Shown piece by piece: positions 1 through 10,983 of a stretch of DNA of 64,000 nucleotides. The translations under genes were made by a program, and so were the position numbers. Every line of letters begins with the position of its first letter. Positions within the stretch are counted from its first letter, which is position 1. A model generated the notes under the pieces. It did not search any database, was not told the DNA's origin, and saw nothing but the letters and a program-made list of their open reading frames with translations. Origin of the DNA: Protea cynaroides (Eukaryota > Streptophyta > Magnoliopsida > Proteales > Proteaceae); NCBI GenBank assembly GCA_028583415.1, contig CM053266.1, positions 2,985,217-3,049,216 of the forward strand. The letters run 5' to 3'.

Positions 1-736
1 CATTTTTCATGTTTGGGGTCCTATGGCTTGCTTCTAAAGTCCATTCTGCACACATTCTATGGTCTAAAATCATGAATCATTCACCTATATAGCTTTCATG
101 AATTCCCCCATGGTTTTCCATGAAAACCTAACCATGGGTTGATGGTTTGGGACTCTTCGAGATCATACTCTCTTCATTACCTAACCTAAGGTCTGTAGAA
201 ACTCATGAAATTAGTATCCATAGCTGAGAAGAATACTCCTTCTCTGCAACTCTTCTCCTTTTTGCTTTCTTCTCTTCCTTGCTTCTCTTCTTCTTCTCTT
301 CCTTCTCTTCTCTTTCCCTCAATTCAATTAGGGTTGTAAAAGGAATGAAAGAGGCTTAGGGACATCCTATTTATAGAGTAGAAACTCCTAAAATAAGTCC
401 CATTGAGATTTGGAAAGAGTCCAACCGAAATTAGGAAACTTTCTTAATTTCAGTTTCTGGCGGCAACTGGGGGTCGATAAGGGGGTCGATGATCCCGTCG
501 ACCCCTAACTCCTAAAGTGTCCGACCCCCTCTGTAAAACAGGGGGTCTGACTTTCTGTCTTGGGGTCCGACCCTCCCTTGCTGGGTATGCGACCCTCCCC
601 TTAATTTAAGTGTTTTTGGGTCGATTTGATACCTGGGATCACGATCTCCTTCACGCCCTTGGTCCATTTGGCTCGACCATGATGGGTAACCTGATTCAAG
701 GTGGTAAGACCGGGTTAGTTTGATACGGGTCTTACA
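1..736 (-). repeat. LTR remnant, Tekay-type family A
   Basis: Truncated by the window edge. It ends on the plus strand in GGGTCTTACA, which on the minus strand is the LTR start TGTAAGACCC. It is readily aligned by eye with the LTRs ending at 8203, 45638 and 57685. It shows the GGGTCGA/CGACCC motif cluster (about 470-600), a TATA box on the minus strand (about 366-377) and the purine tract (minus strand) just downstream. The candidate 5' splice site found here in sister LTRs is mutated (GT to CT, about 223). Confidence 0.85.
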
Positions 737-789
737 ACTCCACCACCCTTAAAAGAAATTTTGTCCTCAAAATTTGAACGTACGGATCT
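737..789 (-). other. Polypurine tract and pol 3' tail remnant
   Basis: Directly beside the LTR end lies a purine-rich (minus strand) block followed by the short non-coding tail that follows pol in related elements; compare 14395-14478. The pol gene itself is absent, because the next bases belong to a plus-strand fragment. Confidence 0.55.
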
Positions 790-1160
790 TACACTAGATG
801 TTGTATTGTATGACTGTTATTAACAATGTTTGAAGCATATTGATGGACGAAAGTTCGATGCAACCTAAATCGACTTGAGATGGCAGACTTTGACATCATC
901 TTGGGAATAGACTGGTTGTCTCAAAACTCTACAAGTGTTATGTGCATAGAAGAGGTTATCATTCAAGAGTAAAGATGACATATAAATTAGTTTTATTGGA
1001 AGCATATTGCCTAAGAAGTGAAAGCTGATCCTCTCTATGCTAAAGTCGAAGAGATGCTTTGAAGGGAAAGAAGTTGGATGTATGGTATCTGTGGTATACG
1101 TTACCAAAGAAGCACCCCAGATGGAAGATATTGATGTGATGTATAAATTTTCAATGTGTT
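790..1160 (+). pseudogene. Ty3/gypsy protease fragment
   Basis: Plus-strand remnant of the aspartic protease region. In pieces it encodes the segment around 'ADF-D-ILG-DWL' that ends gypsy protease, followed by the linker toward RT. Frames are broken and several codons are lost. It closely resembles 42720-43075, so both come from the same old plus-oriented family. It stops at the assembly gap. Whether it joins the plus-strand RNase H/integrase at 9144 is an inference that the gap prevents testing. Confidence 0.6.
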
Positions 1161-1660
1161 NNNNNNNNNNNNNNNNNNNNNNNNNNNNNNNNNNNNNNNN
1201 NNNNNNNNNNNNNNNNNNNNNNNNNNNNNNNNNNNNNNNNNNNNNNNNNNNNNNNNNNNNNNNNNNNNNNNNNNNNNNNNNNNNNNNNNNNNNNNNNNNN
1301 NNNNNNNNNNNNNNNNNNNNNNNNNNNNNNNNNNNNNNNNNNNNNNNNNNNNNNNNNNNNNNNNNNNNNNNNNNNNNNNNNNNNNNNNNNNNNNNNNNNN
1401 NNNNNNNNNNNNNNNNNNNNNNNNNNNNNNNNNNNNNNNNNNNNNNNNNNNNNNNNNNNNNNNNNNNNNNNNNNNNNNNNNNNNNNNNNNNNNNNNNNNN
1501 NNNNNNNNNNNNNNNNNNNNNNNNNNNNNNNNNNNNNNNNNNNNNNNNNNNNNNNNNNNNNNNNNNNNNNNNNNNNNNNNNNNNNNNNNNNNNNNNNNNN
1601 NNNNNNNNNNNNNNNNNNNNNNNNNNNNNNNNNNNNNNNNNNNNNNNNNNNNNNNNNNNN
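1161..1660. other. Assembly gap (500 N)
   Basis: Exactly 500 unknown bases, the usual placeholder for a gap of unknown size. It separates a plus-strand protease fragment from a minus-strand LTR end, so neither the order nor the distance across it can be trusted. Confidence 1.
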
Positions 1661-1916
1661 GGTCGATGATCCTGTCGACCCTAGGGTCTTAAGCTGTCCG
1701 ACCCTCCCTTCAAAACCGAGGGTCGACTTTGCTTTTGGGGGAGGTCCGACCCTGCTTAGCTGGGTGTGCGACCCTCCCATAGAATTAAGTGTTTTTGGGT
1801 CAATTTTATACCTCGGATCTCGATCTCCTTCATGCCCTTGGTCCATTTGACTCGACCATGATGGGTAAACCTGGTTTAAGGTGGTAAGACCGGGTTAGTT
1901 TGACACGGGTCTTACA
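1661..1916 (-). repeat. LTR end (U3 side), family A, next to gap
   Basis: Last 256 bp (plus strand) of a family A LTR, with GGGTCGA/CGACCC motifs and the terminal GGGTCTTACA at 1907-1916. It abuts the protease fragment of Tek1 directly, with no PPT and no pol between. It could be the 3' LTR of Tek1 after an internal deletion, or the end of another element inserted in the protease gene. Confidence 0.75.
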
Positions 1917-2175
1917 CCCAAGATGACATCAAAGTCTGCCATCCCAAGTTGGATCAAGGTTTCATCTAAGGTTTTCTCGCTAATGAGAACTGGACATGGC
2001 CCATAACCTTTCTCTAATTCCACTTCTAACCCCATCGGTGACCGTACAAGTAGTTTATAGTTCAATGTTTTGATGGGTAAGTTCAGCTTCTTTTCAAACG
2101 ACACAGATATAAACGAATGAGTAGCTCTTGAATCGAAGAGTACTCTGGCGGGTATGCCATTTATAGGTACGATAC
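1917..2175 (-). pseudogene. Tek1 protease, 5' part
   Basis: Minus strand. It begins after the candidate gag-pro intron and carries the N-terminal protease half, including the region of the aspartic active site and the conserved stretch ending 'ADFDVILG'. The remainder of protease and all of RT, RNase H and integrase are missing. The reading frame runs into the LTR at 1916. Homologous to 60970-61169 in Tek6. Confidence 0.7.
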
Positions 2176-2243
2176 CTGTGATTTGTTTAAACTTAGTCTA
2201 CATGCTTACACATTGTAATACTACTTAAAGGTTTAGGTCATAC
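2176..2243 (-). other. Candidate gag-pro intron, Tek1 (68 bp)
   Basis: On the minus strand the sequence between gag and protease begins GTATGA and ends with CACAG. It is AT-rich with in-frame stops. Joining the flanks gives one continuous gag-pro frame at the same codon as in Tek3 and Tek6. Splicing is inferred from sequence only. Confidence 0.5.
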
Positions 2244-3507
2244 TTGTGACCACATCGGGTGATGCGGTAGCTTCCTCAGACATAACAGCATAAACTCGTC
2301 CTTGATGTTGTTGCTTCCTGGGTTTAGGACACTCTCTCATCATATGTCCCACTTGATTGCAGTTATAACATCTTGGACTTTCAGTATTTGGCTTTGGTTG
2401 CTGCTGAGCTGCTTGAGTGGTCTTGGGTGCAGCGGCGAAATTCTGAGTACGGAAAGGCTTGTATATCTTGTTATTACCTCCATTGTAAGAATTACCAGCT
2501 GGCCTTTCCACACCTCTGTTTTGCATAAAATAACTTTCCTTCTGGCTCGATTCTATAACTCGAGCAATTTGCACGGCTTCATTATAAATCTTCTTGTCTA
2601 AGCCCAGCACGTGCTCTCTGATGCTTCCTCTGAGTCCCGTGACAAACCTATGGGTTTTGGTGTCCTCTTCTTGCATACTCAGTGGTGCAAAGAAAAATAG
2701 CTCCTCATAACGCTGTTGATATGCATCCACAGACATCTGGCCCTAATATACACTCAGGAACTCCTTCTCCATAGAATCCTTGAAGCTTCGGGGAAAATAC
2801 TTCTCAAAGAACACTTTTTTATAAATAGCCCAAGTCAATAGGGCGTGCTTGGTCAGTAGATATGCCCTGGTAGATTTCCACCAATGATGTGCATCGCCTT
2901 TCAGCATGAAGGTGGCACATAACACCTTTTCTTCTTCAGTAATAGTCATCATGAGAAAGTTTCTCTCCATCTCGTCGATCCAATGTGCTGGCCATAACGG
3001 ATCCGGCGGTTTACCATTAAATTCCTTGGGCTTCATCTTCAGAAATCTCTCAACCAGTCGAGAGTGATCCATCTGATTTTGGGGGTATGCCCCAAACATA
3101 GGTTGTGGATACTGATACTGAACCTGAGCTGCTTCCGGACCAGGTACTGGGATCTGTGCAGCTGGTGGTTGAGGTGTTTGAGGTGCTGGGTGGTTACCCA
3201 CCGGTGCTGCACTGGCTTGTCCGGTCTGCATGGGTGTAGCATGTGCGGCCTGGAACATAATCCCCATTGCAACTTGCATTTGAGCCTGTGCATGTTGCAT
3301 CTGTTGCAGCTGCTGTGCTAGATTCATTACCACGGTTGCTAACTCCGGTGGTGGAGGTGGAAAGTTGGTAGGATTTGCCTGGTCTGGATTCCCTGGGGGT
3401 CCAACCTGTGGATTTCCCTGTGCATATATATTCTCCTGGCTAGTTTCCTCCACAGGTGGTGGTGGAACTGCATTTCAACTCTGCCTGGTTACTCTACGTC
3501 CAGACAT
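2244..3507 (-). pseudogene. Tek1 gag
   Basis: Retrotransposon capsid/nucleocapsid gene on the minus strand. The start is taken at 3507 (MSGRR in sisters). Order: basic N-terminus; proline/glutamine-rich segment with a glutamine-rich helix; the gag capsid domain (landmarks DPLWPAHWIDEMER and HHWWKS); the late capsid motif QMSVDAYQQRYEEL; and one CCHC zinc knuckle (CYNCNQVGHMMRECP). Two stops relative to Tek6: CGA to TGA near the start (about 3474) and CAG to TAG at 2743-2745. Both are C-to-T changes. Without these the gene would be full length, so it is a recent pseudogene. Confidence 0.85.
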
Positions 3508-4000
3508 GTTTTCTTCTGAGATTGGTGGTGCCTGAAAATCATCAAAATAAGTGAGTCAATCATTTATAGTGCATGTAGGCATGCTAATCGATGTAAAATT
3601 CTAAAATTTCCAGCTCATTTTATGAAAAATATTGTCTTTTCTATGCAGGGTCGATGGTGGGGGTCGATGGTGTGTCCGACCCTCAGTATCTGACCCTGGG
3701 AATGACCTGTTCTTCCCGAGAGCTGTGGGTCGATGTGGGAGTCGATGGGTATCCGACCCTCAATATTCGACCCTGGTTTTCTGTCAGATTCCCGAGAGTT
3801 GAGGGTCGATCTGGGGGTCGATCTGAGGGTCGATGATCCTGGTCAAATTGTCCGACCCTCAGACCAAAAATCAGACCTTTAAGATCCGATTCTGGGTTCA
3901 TTCCTGGTCAAATTGTCTCCCGCCTCTAAGTTGCTACAGTGCCACTCCGCTATTTTGGTCAGTTTGGATCCGTGTTTCGATGTCCACATCATCCCTACAG
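3508..4000. repeat. Tek1 leader with GGGTCGA repeats
   Basis: Non-coding stretch between gag and the antisense ORF. About 3647-3850 is packed with GGGTCGATGG-type direct repeats and their inverse (CGACCC), the same motif as in the LTR of this family. On the minus strand an acceptor-like TTTTCAG lies about 20 bases before the gag ATG. The part just before 4000 would be the 5' exon of the antisense transcript. Confidence 0.7.
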
Positions 4001-4447
4001 GTATGCTTTCTCATTTTTACATGTTGTTGGGTTTCCATTTCTAGGTTTTTGTCCATTTAACTTGTATTTTTCAAATTAAACTTTTTCCAACCGTAAAAAT
4101 TTGATTTTTATTGGGGGATTTTGTTATTGGTGTCTCGAGGAACGTAAGCCCTCAAAAATTTTTGAGTTTCATCGGTTGGTTGTCAAGAAATTAGATTTTT
4201 TTTGCTCATTTTGCCCTAATTTGTCAAAATTTTTGATTTCTCAAAATTTCTTCAAATTGGACTTCATTAGCTAGAATTTCCTACTGTTTGAGTGTTGTAG
4301 GACATGTTGGGACCTACGTAAGTCCTCCTGCCCACGTTTCTAGGTGACAAGTGAGGCTTTTGGCCAACTTACGTCGTTATAATGTCAAAATTTCGGATTT
4401 CTATCTTATTAACATATTATCTGTTTTCTTTTCTTTCTTATTGGCAG
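4001..4447 (+). other. Candidate intron before antisense ORF, Tek1 (447 bp)
   Basis: Plus strand: CTACAG|GTATGC donor at 4000/4001. Near the 3' end come a TATTAAC branch-point-like site, a pyrimidine tract and TTGGCAG, with the ATG of the antisense ORF 6 bases further on. Sister copies have introns of 442, 441 and 451 bp with matching signals. Inference from sequence; no transcript evidence. Confidence 0.6.
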
Positions 4448-4452
4448 ATACC

Positions 4453-5724
4453 ATGGCTCGTACCAAGGTACCCAGAGTTCGTGATCCTCTTCGCTTCCGT
4501 TCCAACGAAGCCAAAGCACAATATACCCACTTTGTTCGTAAGAAAGTGGAGGGAGGTCGTATGGTGAACTTGGCTGAGTTAGCCTTGTTCAACGTGGAGA
4601 GAGCCTTTAGTGATATGGGGTGGCTCCCTATCATCATTACCTACGACGCTTGCACATGCCCAGATTTAGTGCGATAGTTTTATTGTAATCTCCAAGTGGT
4701 GGGGGATTACAATGATGTGGATAGGGGTCACGAGCTCAAGATTACTAGCTATGTGAAGGGAGTTGAGGTCTCTTTTGACTACCGACAGCTAGCGGATTTG
4801 TTGGGCATTTCCTATGATGGCCCTATGGTTTATTGTGCTCCTGGAGAGCCCCAGTTCGTCTCCACAGAGATGAGGGCTGAGATTGATAGTCAGTTGCTAC
4901 GACCTGATCGCTAGCAGATGAGGGCTTGCTATATGTGTCCGGCTCCATGGGTCTTTTGCAAGATTATCCAGCATAATTTGATTCCACAGAGTGGCCATTA
5001 CGAGAGGGTTTCTCAGCTGACCCAGTATCTTCTGTACAACATTTGCACTAGACAGCCCGTCTGCCTACCTTACATCATCATGCGGACTATGATCAGTGCC
5101 ACATTGCCCAGTCATAGGGGTAATCTACCCTATGGACATATGATCACTGTTCTGCTTACCCGCCTGGGGATTGATTTAGTGGATGAGAAGATTCAGGAGA
5201 AAACCTTCTCGTCGCCTCTAGATTGGGAGGCTATCTGCAAGATGGGCATACGGGATGCCCAAGTCAGTGATGAGGAGAGGAACGAGATGGTGCGTCCTCA
5301 CACTCGCATTGAGATTGCTGACGCTGAGGCAGCAGCAGCTGCAGCTGGGGTCCCTGGTGGTGCTGTCGGGGATGATGATCGTCTTTACATGGATGTGGAT
5401 TCCATACCACCTCCTTCTTCTACACATGCTGCTGGAGCGAGTACATCTTTTGCGGCTGGTCCTTCACATGCAGCTGGTCCTTCGCGTCCACCTTCTGATG
5501 ACGTGCTAAGTATGTTTCACGAGATTAGAGAGGCTCAGCGCGCATCGGATCTGAGGATAGTGGAGCTTCTAGATGCTCAGCGCCGGAATGATCAGCGGGT
5601 GGTTGATCTCACAACTAGTCTTCAGGTGACTCAGACTCAGGTGGCCTGGTTAACTAGAGTCTATGCCGAGGACTATGACAGAGACCGCGAGGCACCGCCT
5701 CCTTCTTCATCTTTGCCTTCATGA
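4453..5724 (+). pseudogene. Antisense additional ORF (aORF), Tek1 copy
   Basis: Opposite in strand to gag-pol, between gag and the PBS. Start ACCATGG at 4453, stop TGA at 5722-5724; about 423 codons in one frame, broken by two stops (TAG 4675-4677, TAG 4912-4914). Order: short basic N-terminus; a globular domain of about 240 residues with landmarks LVR-FY-NL, then V-GV-(I/V)SFDYRQLADLLGI, then LTQYLLYNICTRQPVCLPYII and LPYGHMITVLL; an Ala/Pro/Ser linker; a coiled coil rich in E, R, L and A; and a Pro/Ser tail. The globular domain resembles the 'putative plant transposon protein' family (Athila ORF1-like); this is by eye, not by search. Both stops fit CHG deamination (CAG to TAG, TGG to TAG). 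Function unknown. Confidence 0.75.
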
Positions 5725-5988
5725 GTGTATCTTTTCCTTCTTCTTGTACTACAGAGTAACTGTCCGGGGTGTGGACTGTACTCTGTTTTAGTTATGTATA
5801 TACGTTTGTTTCTTTCACATTGTATTAAAATTATTTCCCCTTTAATAAATGTATTATTCTTTTTTTTTAAATTGGTCTCAAACATCACTTATGCTTATAG
5901 TGTGTTAATATTATAGTTTTTACTTTTTATTCTATCTCAGTTCATAATTGGTTGTGAAAGTCTGCTGGTCTAGCGGACAAGGCCTGAA
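5725..5988. other. Tek1 aORF 3' flank
   Basis: Non-coding sequence between the antisense ORF and the PBS. It has AATAAA at 5844-5849 on the plus strand, suited to ending the antisense transcript before the LTR. The motif TGTGGACTGTACTCTG (5772-5787) is kept nearly unchanged in the other copies. Confidence 0.5.
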
Positions 5989-6000
5989 GCTCTGATACCA
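5989..6000 (-). promoter_or_regulatory. Primer-binding site (tRNA-iMet), Tek1
   Basis: Minus strand TGGTATCAGAGC, three bases (ACT) from the LTR end, the standard site complementary to the 3' end of plant initiator-Met tRNA. It fixes the element orientation as minus and this LTR as the 5' LTR. Confidence 0.95.
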
Positions 6001-6289
6001 AGTTGTCACACCCCAATTCTGTACTATTCAGAATGGTGTGATGAATCGCTAACAAACCAATGGTTCAACCAGGATCTCGAGTAGGCTATATCCGTGTTAT
6101 CTAAACCCCATACATCCACATTCATAATCAGAGTAAATACACAATAGCGGAAGTCTTATAATAAAATGAACTGAGAATCTATTGTGATATCAATATTTAA
6201 ATAACAAATTATTCTGTATCAACTAAGACATAAATAAATAAATATCAAATACATGTCTTTAATAAATCCAAATAGATAAAACTAAAAAT

Positions 6290-6411
6290 CTAATCGAATA
6301 CACATGAGTTGCACTCGCAAGAGATGTCATGTGTATCCACTTCATCTTCAGCTACCATCGCTGCAACGTTCCTATATTCTGGAGCATTTATATAATCTTC
6401 AACGGTTGTAC
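6290..6411 (-). CDS. Small conserved ORF in LTR (exon-like), Tek1
   Basis: Minus strand, open from a 3' splice-like site (ATATAG|GT) to TAG at 6290-6292. The peptide reads around TTVEDYINAPEYRNVAAM, then ends HDISCECNSCVFD. The same peptide with mostly conservative changes and the same stop occurs in the LTRs of Tek2, Tek4, Tek5 and Tek6. No start codon is certain; an exon boundary is more likely than a free-standing gene. Unknown protein. Confidence 0.45.
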
Positions 6412-7696
6412 CTATATCATCAACTAAAAATATTCGACGTCGAAGGGTGAGCACACATCACGGCTCAGTGAGCAAACAAAACAATGCAACAATACATATG
6501 CATGCAATCAATTCATATCTTTGGTCTGATTTTACATTTGCACTGTGCTATAGAAAGGATAGGTGGCCACCGCACCTCTATGCACGAGAGTGTGGATACG
6601 CCCGATGACTCTCACCGTCGCCCACAGCACCCAAAATGAACATTGTACAACGAAGGTCACATTTATCGATGCACAACCCCATACCAACAAATTAACCCCT
6701 GATGGCTAGGGCTGCAAACGGGGCCCAGCTTCCTTCAGAGAACCTATAGAGATAGAGCTAAGGCCCCTCGGTAGAGTATAGGACTCAAGGACTGAGACCC
6801 TCTTTGATGCCCTACGTCGCAATAGTTCAGCTAAGGTAACGACGATACGACGATGCTAATGCACAAGACTTGAGTCAGAGATAGGGCTAAAGTGCCCGGA
6901 TCAAACACCGCATAACACCTCCCCTGATGCCCTACTCACATCAAGCACACTAACCACACACAAACATTCACATGCCTATTCCTAGCATCAATCATCATCA
7001 TCATGTTATAAGTAAACAAAATTAAATATGCATGAACCTTAATAGCAGGAATATTGGATGACATGTTGAATGCACGTTACAAGTATATTCGCATAGAATC
7101 AAGCATGGCATTGGACTCAAGAAAATAAAAGTAGTTTATTATTAACCAATTAGTTTAGGTCTTGTTCCCTCATCTTAGCTTGCTAATAGATACTCTTCAA
7201 GCTTTAGAATCACTGTTATATTGCTATTATATTGCTAGAAGACCTAACAAAGTCGATAAAATTTAATTAGAATTTATTCTAGTTTTTAAAACCATTCTGT
7301 TAACTGAGGGTCGGAGGTAGGGTCTGAGTTATGACCGACCCCTGGTGTGACCCTCCCCTAATCTGGACTTCCAGAACCCTGAGGGTCGATACTCAGAATC
7401 ACATAGGGTCGGATGGTCATCGACCCTCTGTGCGACCCCTTGTGGGTTTTGGTCAATTTTCCTCCTTTTAGTCCATTCTTCGTGTTTGGGGACCTATGGC
7501 TTGCTCCTACAATCCTTTCAACATACATTCCATGGTCTAGAACCATGAATCATCCACCTATATAGATTTTATGTATTCTCCCATGCTTTTCCATGGAAAC
7601 CTAACCATGGGTTGATGGTTTGGATTTCTCCGAGATCACACTCTCATCCTTATCTAACCTAAGGTCTGTAAAAATTCATGGAATTAGTATCCATAC
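6412..7696 (-). other. Candidate intron within LTR R region, Tek1
   Basis: Minus strand: donor TTCTCAG|GTATGG at 7697/7696, just downstream of the purine-rich exon, and acceptor directly before the small ORF. Length 1,285 bp. Paired signals exist at the same places in all other complete LTRs of the window. Inferred. Confidence 0.45.
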
Positions 7697-7840
7697 CTGA
7701 GAAGAATACTCTTTCTCTGCAACTCTTCTCCTTTTTACTTTTTCTTCTCTCCTTTGCTTCTCTTCTTCTTCTCTTCCTTCTCTTCTCTTTCTCTCAATTC
7801 AATTAGGGTTGTAAAAGGAGTGAAAGAGGCTTAGGGACGT

Positions 7841-7852
7841 CCTATTTATAGG
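7841..7852 (-). promoter_or_regulatory. LTR TATA box, Tek1
   Basis: Minus strand CCCTATAAATAGG, about 355 bases from the LTR start, followed about 40-100 bases downstream by a purine-rich transcribed leader. It is at the same position in the LTRs ending at 736, 14394, 31689, 41654, 45638 and 57685 (some as TTTAAATAG). Confidence 0.7.
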
Positions 7853-8203
7853 GTGGAAACTCCTAAACTAAGTCCCATTGAGATTTGGAAGGAATCCAAT
7901 CGAAATTTGGAAACTTTCCTAATTTTAATTTCTGGTGGCAACTGACGGTCGATGATCCCATCGACCCTTGGTTTCCTAAAGTGTCCGACCCTCCCTGTAA
8001 AACAGAGGGTCTGACTTTCTATCTTGGGGGGTCCGACCCTCCCTTGCTGGGTATGCGACCCTCCCTTTAAATTAAGTATTTTTGGGCCGATTTGATACCT
8101 GGGATCACGATCTCCTTCACACCCTTGGTTCATTCATCTCGTCCATGATGGGTAAACCTGGTTCAAGGTGGTAAGACCGGGTTAGTTTGATACGGGTCTT
8201 ACA

Positions 8204-9143
8204 CTAACATCGTCGTATCGCCATTACTTTAGCAGAACTATTACGTCGTAGGGCATCAGGGGAGGTGGTCTCGGACCGTGTAGTCTCTGACTCTGTCGGG
8301 GGGCCTTATCTCTATCTCTATGAATGTATTGAGGGATGTTGGGGTGAGACCTTGGATACACTGTTTGACATTAGGATTGGTTAGTTGCGAGCCTAGTTTT
8401 GCGAGCCTAGTTTGCAAGCCCTCGCCAACAGGGGCTTACGTGTTGGTATAGGTAGAGCATCAGGGGAAGTGTGATGCGGTGCGGTCCTAAGCACTTTAGC
8501 TCTATCTCTATTCCATGGTGGGTGCATGTGGGGGTGGCAATGGTGTTTGATCCATTAAGCGGTTTCACACACTCGTGTATAGAGGTGCGGCGGCCTCCAA
8601 ACCTTCCTATAGCACATTGCAAACTTATATACCAGACCAAAGATTTAAATTGAATGCATGCATATGTTTTGTTGCACTGTTTTGTTTAGTCACTGAGCTC
8701 AAGTTGGAGAGCTGACCCTCATGCGCAAAAATCTTTTAGTTTCCTGATGTTGCAGGTATTACTGTTGAAGTTTATGTCAACCCGCCAACATATGAACATG
8801 TGACAGCTATGATGAGCAAGCTGTGGAGGACTATTATGATTCGTTAAGCGAGAGTTTCAACTATGGATACGCTTAGTGTTTAATTTCTGTATTTGGATAT
8901 TGTAATATGTATTAAATTATGTTTTGGTTACTTGGAGATAAGTGGAATATTAATTATTTATCATGACTAGACCTCAGTTCATTATCTGTAAGACTTCCGC
9001 TATTTACTTTATTACCTCTGATTAATGTGGAATGTGTTTTGGTTTAACAAAATAGAAATAGCCTATACGAGATCCTGGTTGATCCGTTGGATTATTGACG
9101 GTTCATCACACCATTCTGGTTGGTGCAGAATTGGGGTGTGACA
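8204..9143 (+). repeat. LTR remnant, plus orientation
   Basis: The 3' part of an LTR in plus orientation, ending GGGGTGTGACA. It begins abruptly at the end of Tek1, so Tek1 lies inside this LTR. Right flank CTAAC would be the Tek1 target duplication; its partner is in the gap. A degraded copy of the small ORF follows a GATGTTGCAG acceptor-like site at about 8744-8756. Confidence 0.8.
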
Positions 9144-10983
9144 TTGCTAGATAGAATAAATCATAGGTGAGAAACGCCTAAGAATTTTGCAAATATTAGC
9201 AGTTCTTGGGTTTAGCTGGTTATTATAGATGATTCATGGAGGACTACTCTAGAATCGCTGTAACTCTTACCAAGCAAACCAGGAAGGGAGAAAAGTTTAC
9301 TTAGACTGACAAGTGTAAAGAATATTCTAGACTTTAAAGCAAGGCTGATATCGGCCCCCATCTTGACCATTCCGGTACCAGGGGAACCTTTTACCCTACA
9401 TACTGAGGCTTTCGGATTGGGTCTAGGATGCATGTTGATACAAGGTAAACAAGCGATTTCCTACGCTTCAAAACAATGGAAGGAGCCATGATAAGAGTTA
9501 CTTTACTCATGAATTGGAGTTAGTGGCTGCGATTCATGCAATCAAGACTTGGAGACATTATCTATACGGAAAAGGATTTCTGATTAAATCAGATTACAAG
9601 AGTTATATTTATCTCTTTACCTAAAAGGAGCTGAACATGACATAGAGAAAGTGGTTGGACTCCTGAAGGATTAAGACTGTGATATTCAGTGTCACCTGAG
9701 CAAGGCTAATGTGGTAGTTGAGGCTTCGAGCAAAAAGTAGAATAATGAAGCTAGAAGGAGGACCTAGTACCAATGCTATCTTATGTTTCTCTGCAACATA
9801 TTCAGATTTAGAAGAAGAGCAACATATAATAGAAACTCATGATGATCCAATTGAGCAAGAACTCAAGGATGAAATTATGGAGCAATAGTTCCTCGTTTAC
9901 GTTTGTAGCGTTAAAAATCGTCTCTGATTTGATCAACGAAGTAAAGGTAGCAATTCTGTTAGATCTGTATCTAAGAACGGTGTAAGAAGATTTAGAGAAA
10001 GGAAAAACCTAACTCTGACTTACTTTGGATTAAGAAAAGGTACTCAGATACAAAGGTAGATTCTAAATACCTAAAGGAGAAGATTTTGACATCATGAATA
10101 GGATGATGATAAGGGCCTATTGTACTCTATATTCAGGACATCTTGGAGTACCAATATGTATCATGACTTGAAGAGATTGTGCTAGTAAAGAAAAATGATA
10201 ACAGATGTGGCTTAGTACGAGTTTCAGTGTCTGAATTGTCAGCTAGTAAAGGCTGAAAGACCAAAGACCAACAGGCTTACTACAACCACTATCGGAGTCA
10301 GTTTGGAAGTGGAACTGCATTACAATGGACTATGTCACCTGTTTACCACTGACTCCCAGATCTGTTGACACAGTTTTGGTGATTGTTGATCGGCTTATAT
10401 AGACGGCTCGTTTAATTGCTATACGACCTCGGTGTTCTTTAGAGTGGCTAGCTAAGCTATATGTGGATAATATTGCTAGATTGAATGGTATGCCTAAGAG
10501 CATGGTGTCGGTTAGAGGCTCACACTTTACCTCAAAGTTTTGGGAGGGACTACCGAAAGCGATGGAAATAAAGTTGATGTTTAGCACCGCATTTCACCCT
10601 CAAACTGACGGACAGTCAAAGTGGACTATATAAATCCTCGAAAATATTCTCCGAGCTTATGAAATTGTTTTTTTAAAGGAGCTTGAGTTGAGAAGTTACT
10701 GCTGATTGACTTTGCTACCAAGCTACCATGTAAATGTCACTTATGAAGCATGGTATGGTAGAAATGTCAAACTCCTCTATTTTGGAATGAAGTTGGAGAA
10801 TGAGGAATTGTAAGACCTGAGTCTATTAAAGAAACCTATCGAGTGGCAAGCAAGATCAAAGAAAAGGGCCAAGACAGCTCAAGGTTGTCAGAAGAGACAC
10901 CAAGACCACGAGTTTGCTACAACTGATAAAGTGTTTTAAAAGATATCACTTATGCGTGATTTGAAACAGTTCACTCTAAATCT
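9144..10983 (+). pseudogene. Decayed pol: end of RT, RNase H, integrase
   Basis: Plus strand, many frameshifts and stops. Recognisable pieces in order: the FLGLAGYY / MEDYSRIAV region after RT; RNase H (PFTL-TEA-GLG, IHAIKTWRHYLYG); integrase zinc region; integrase core (TMDYVT-LPLTPRS, VIVDRL, S-RGSHFTSKFWEGL); and MRDLK-F of the integrase C-terminus. It starts within the RT/RNase H boundary directly after an LTR end, without PBS or gag, so that LTR was inserted in the gene or the 5' part was deleted. Not functional. Confidence 0.75.

Larger units (their letters stand above)
6004..8203 (-). repeat. Tek1 5' LTR (2,200 bp)
   Basis: Bounded by TGTCACACCCC (6004) and GGGTCTTACA (to 8203), giving TG...CA on the minus strand, adjacent to the PBS. 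TATA box at 7841-7852, so U3 is only about 350 bp and R plus U5 about 1.8 kb. It carries the small conserved ORF and the candidate R intron described separately. It lacks the AAAGGTTAACG insertions seen in Tek5 and Tek6. Confidence 0.93.

Noticed and set aside
1037..1846. ORFs running through the 500 N gap
   Set aside because: Unknown bases create open frames; only the flanking fragments carry information.
2302..2601. Plus-strand ORFs overlapping gag (also 3064-3321, 61397-61603, 48409-48750)
   Set aside because: Mirror frames of gag or protease on the minus strand, with no conserved protein of their own.
5989..6000. The GCTCTGATACCA sites as tRNA gene fragments
   Set aside because: Only the 12 bases of the 3' end are present, each three bases from an LTR: primer-binding sites.
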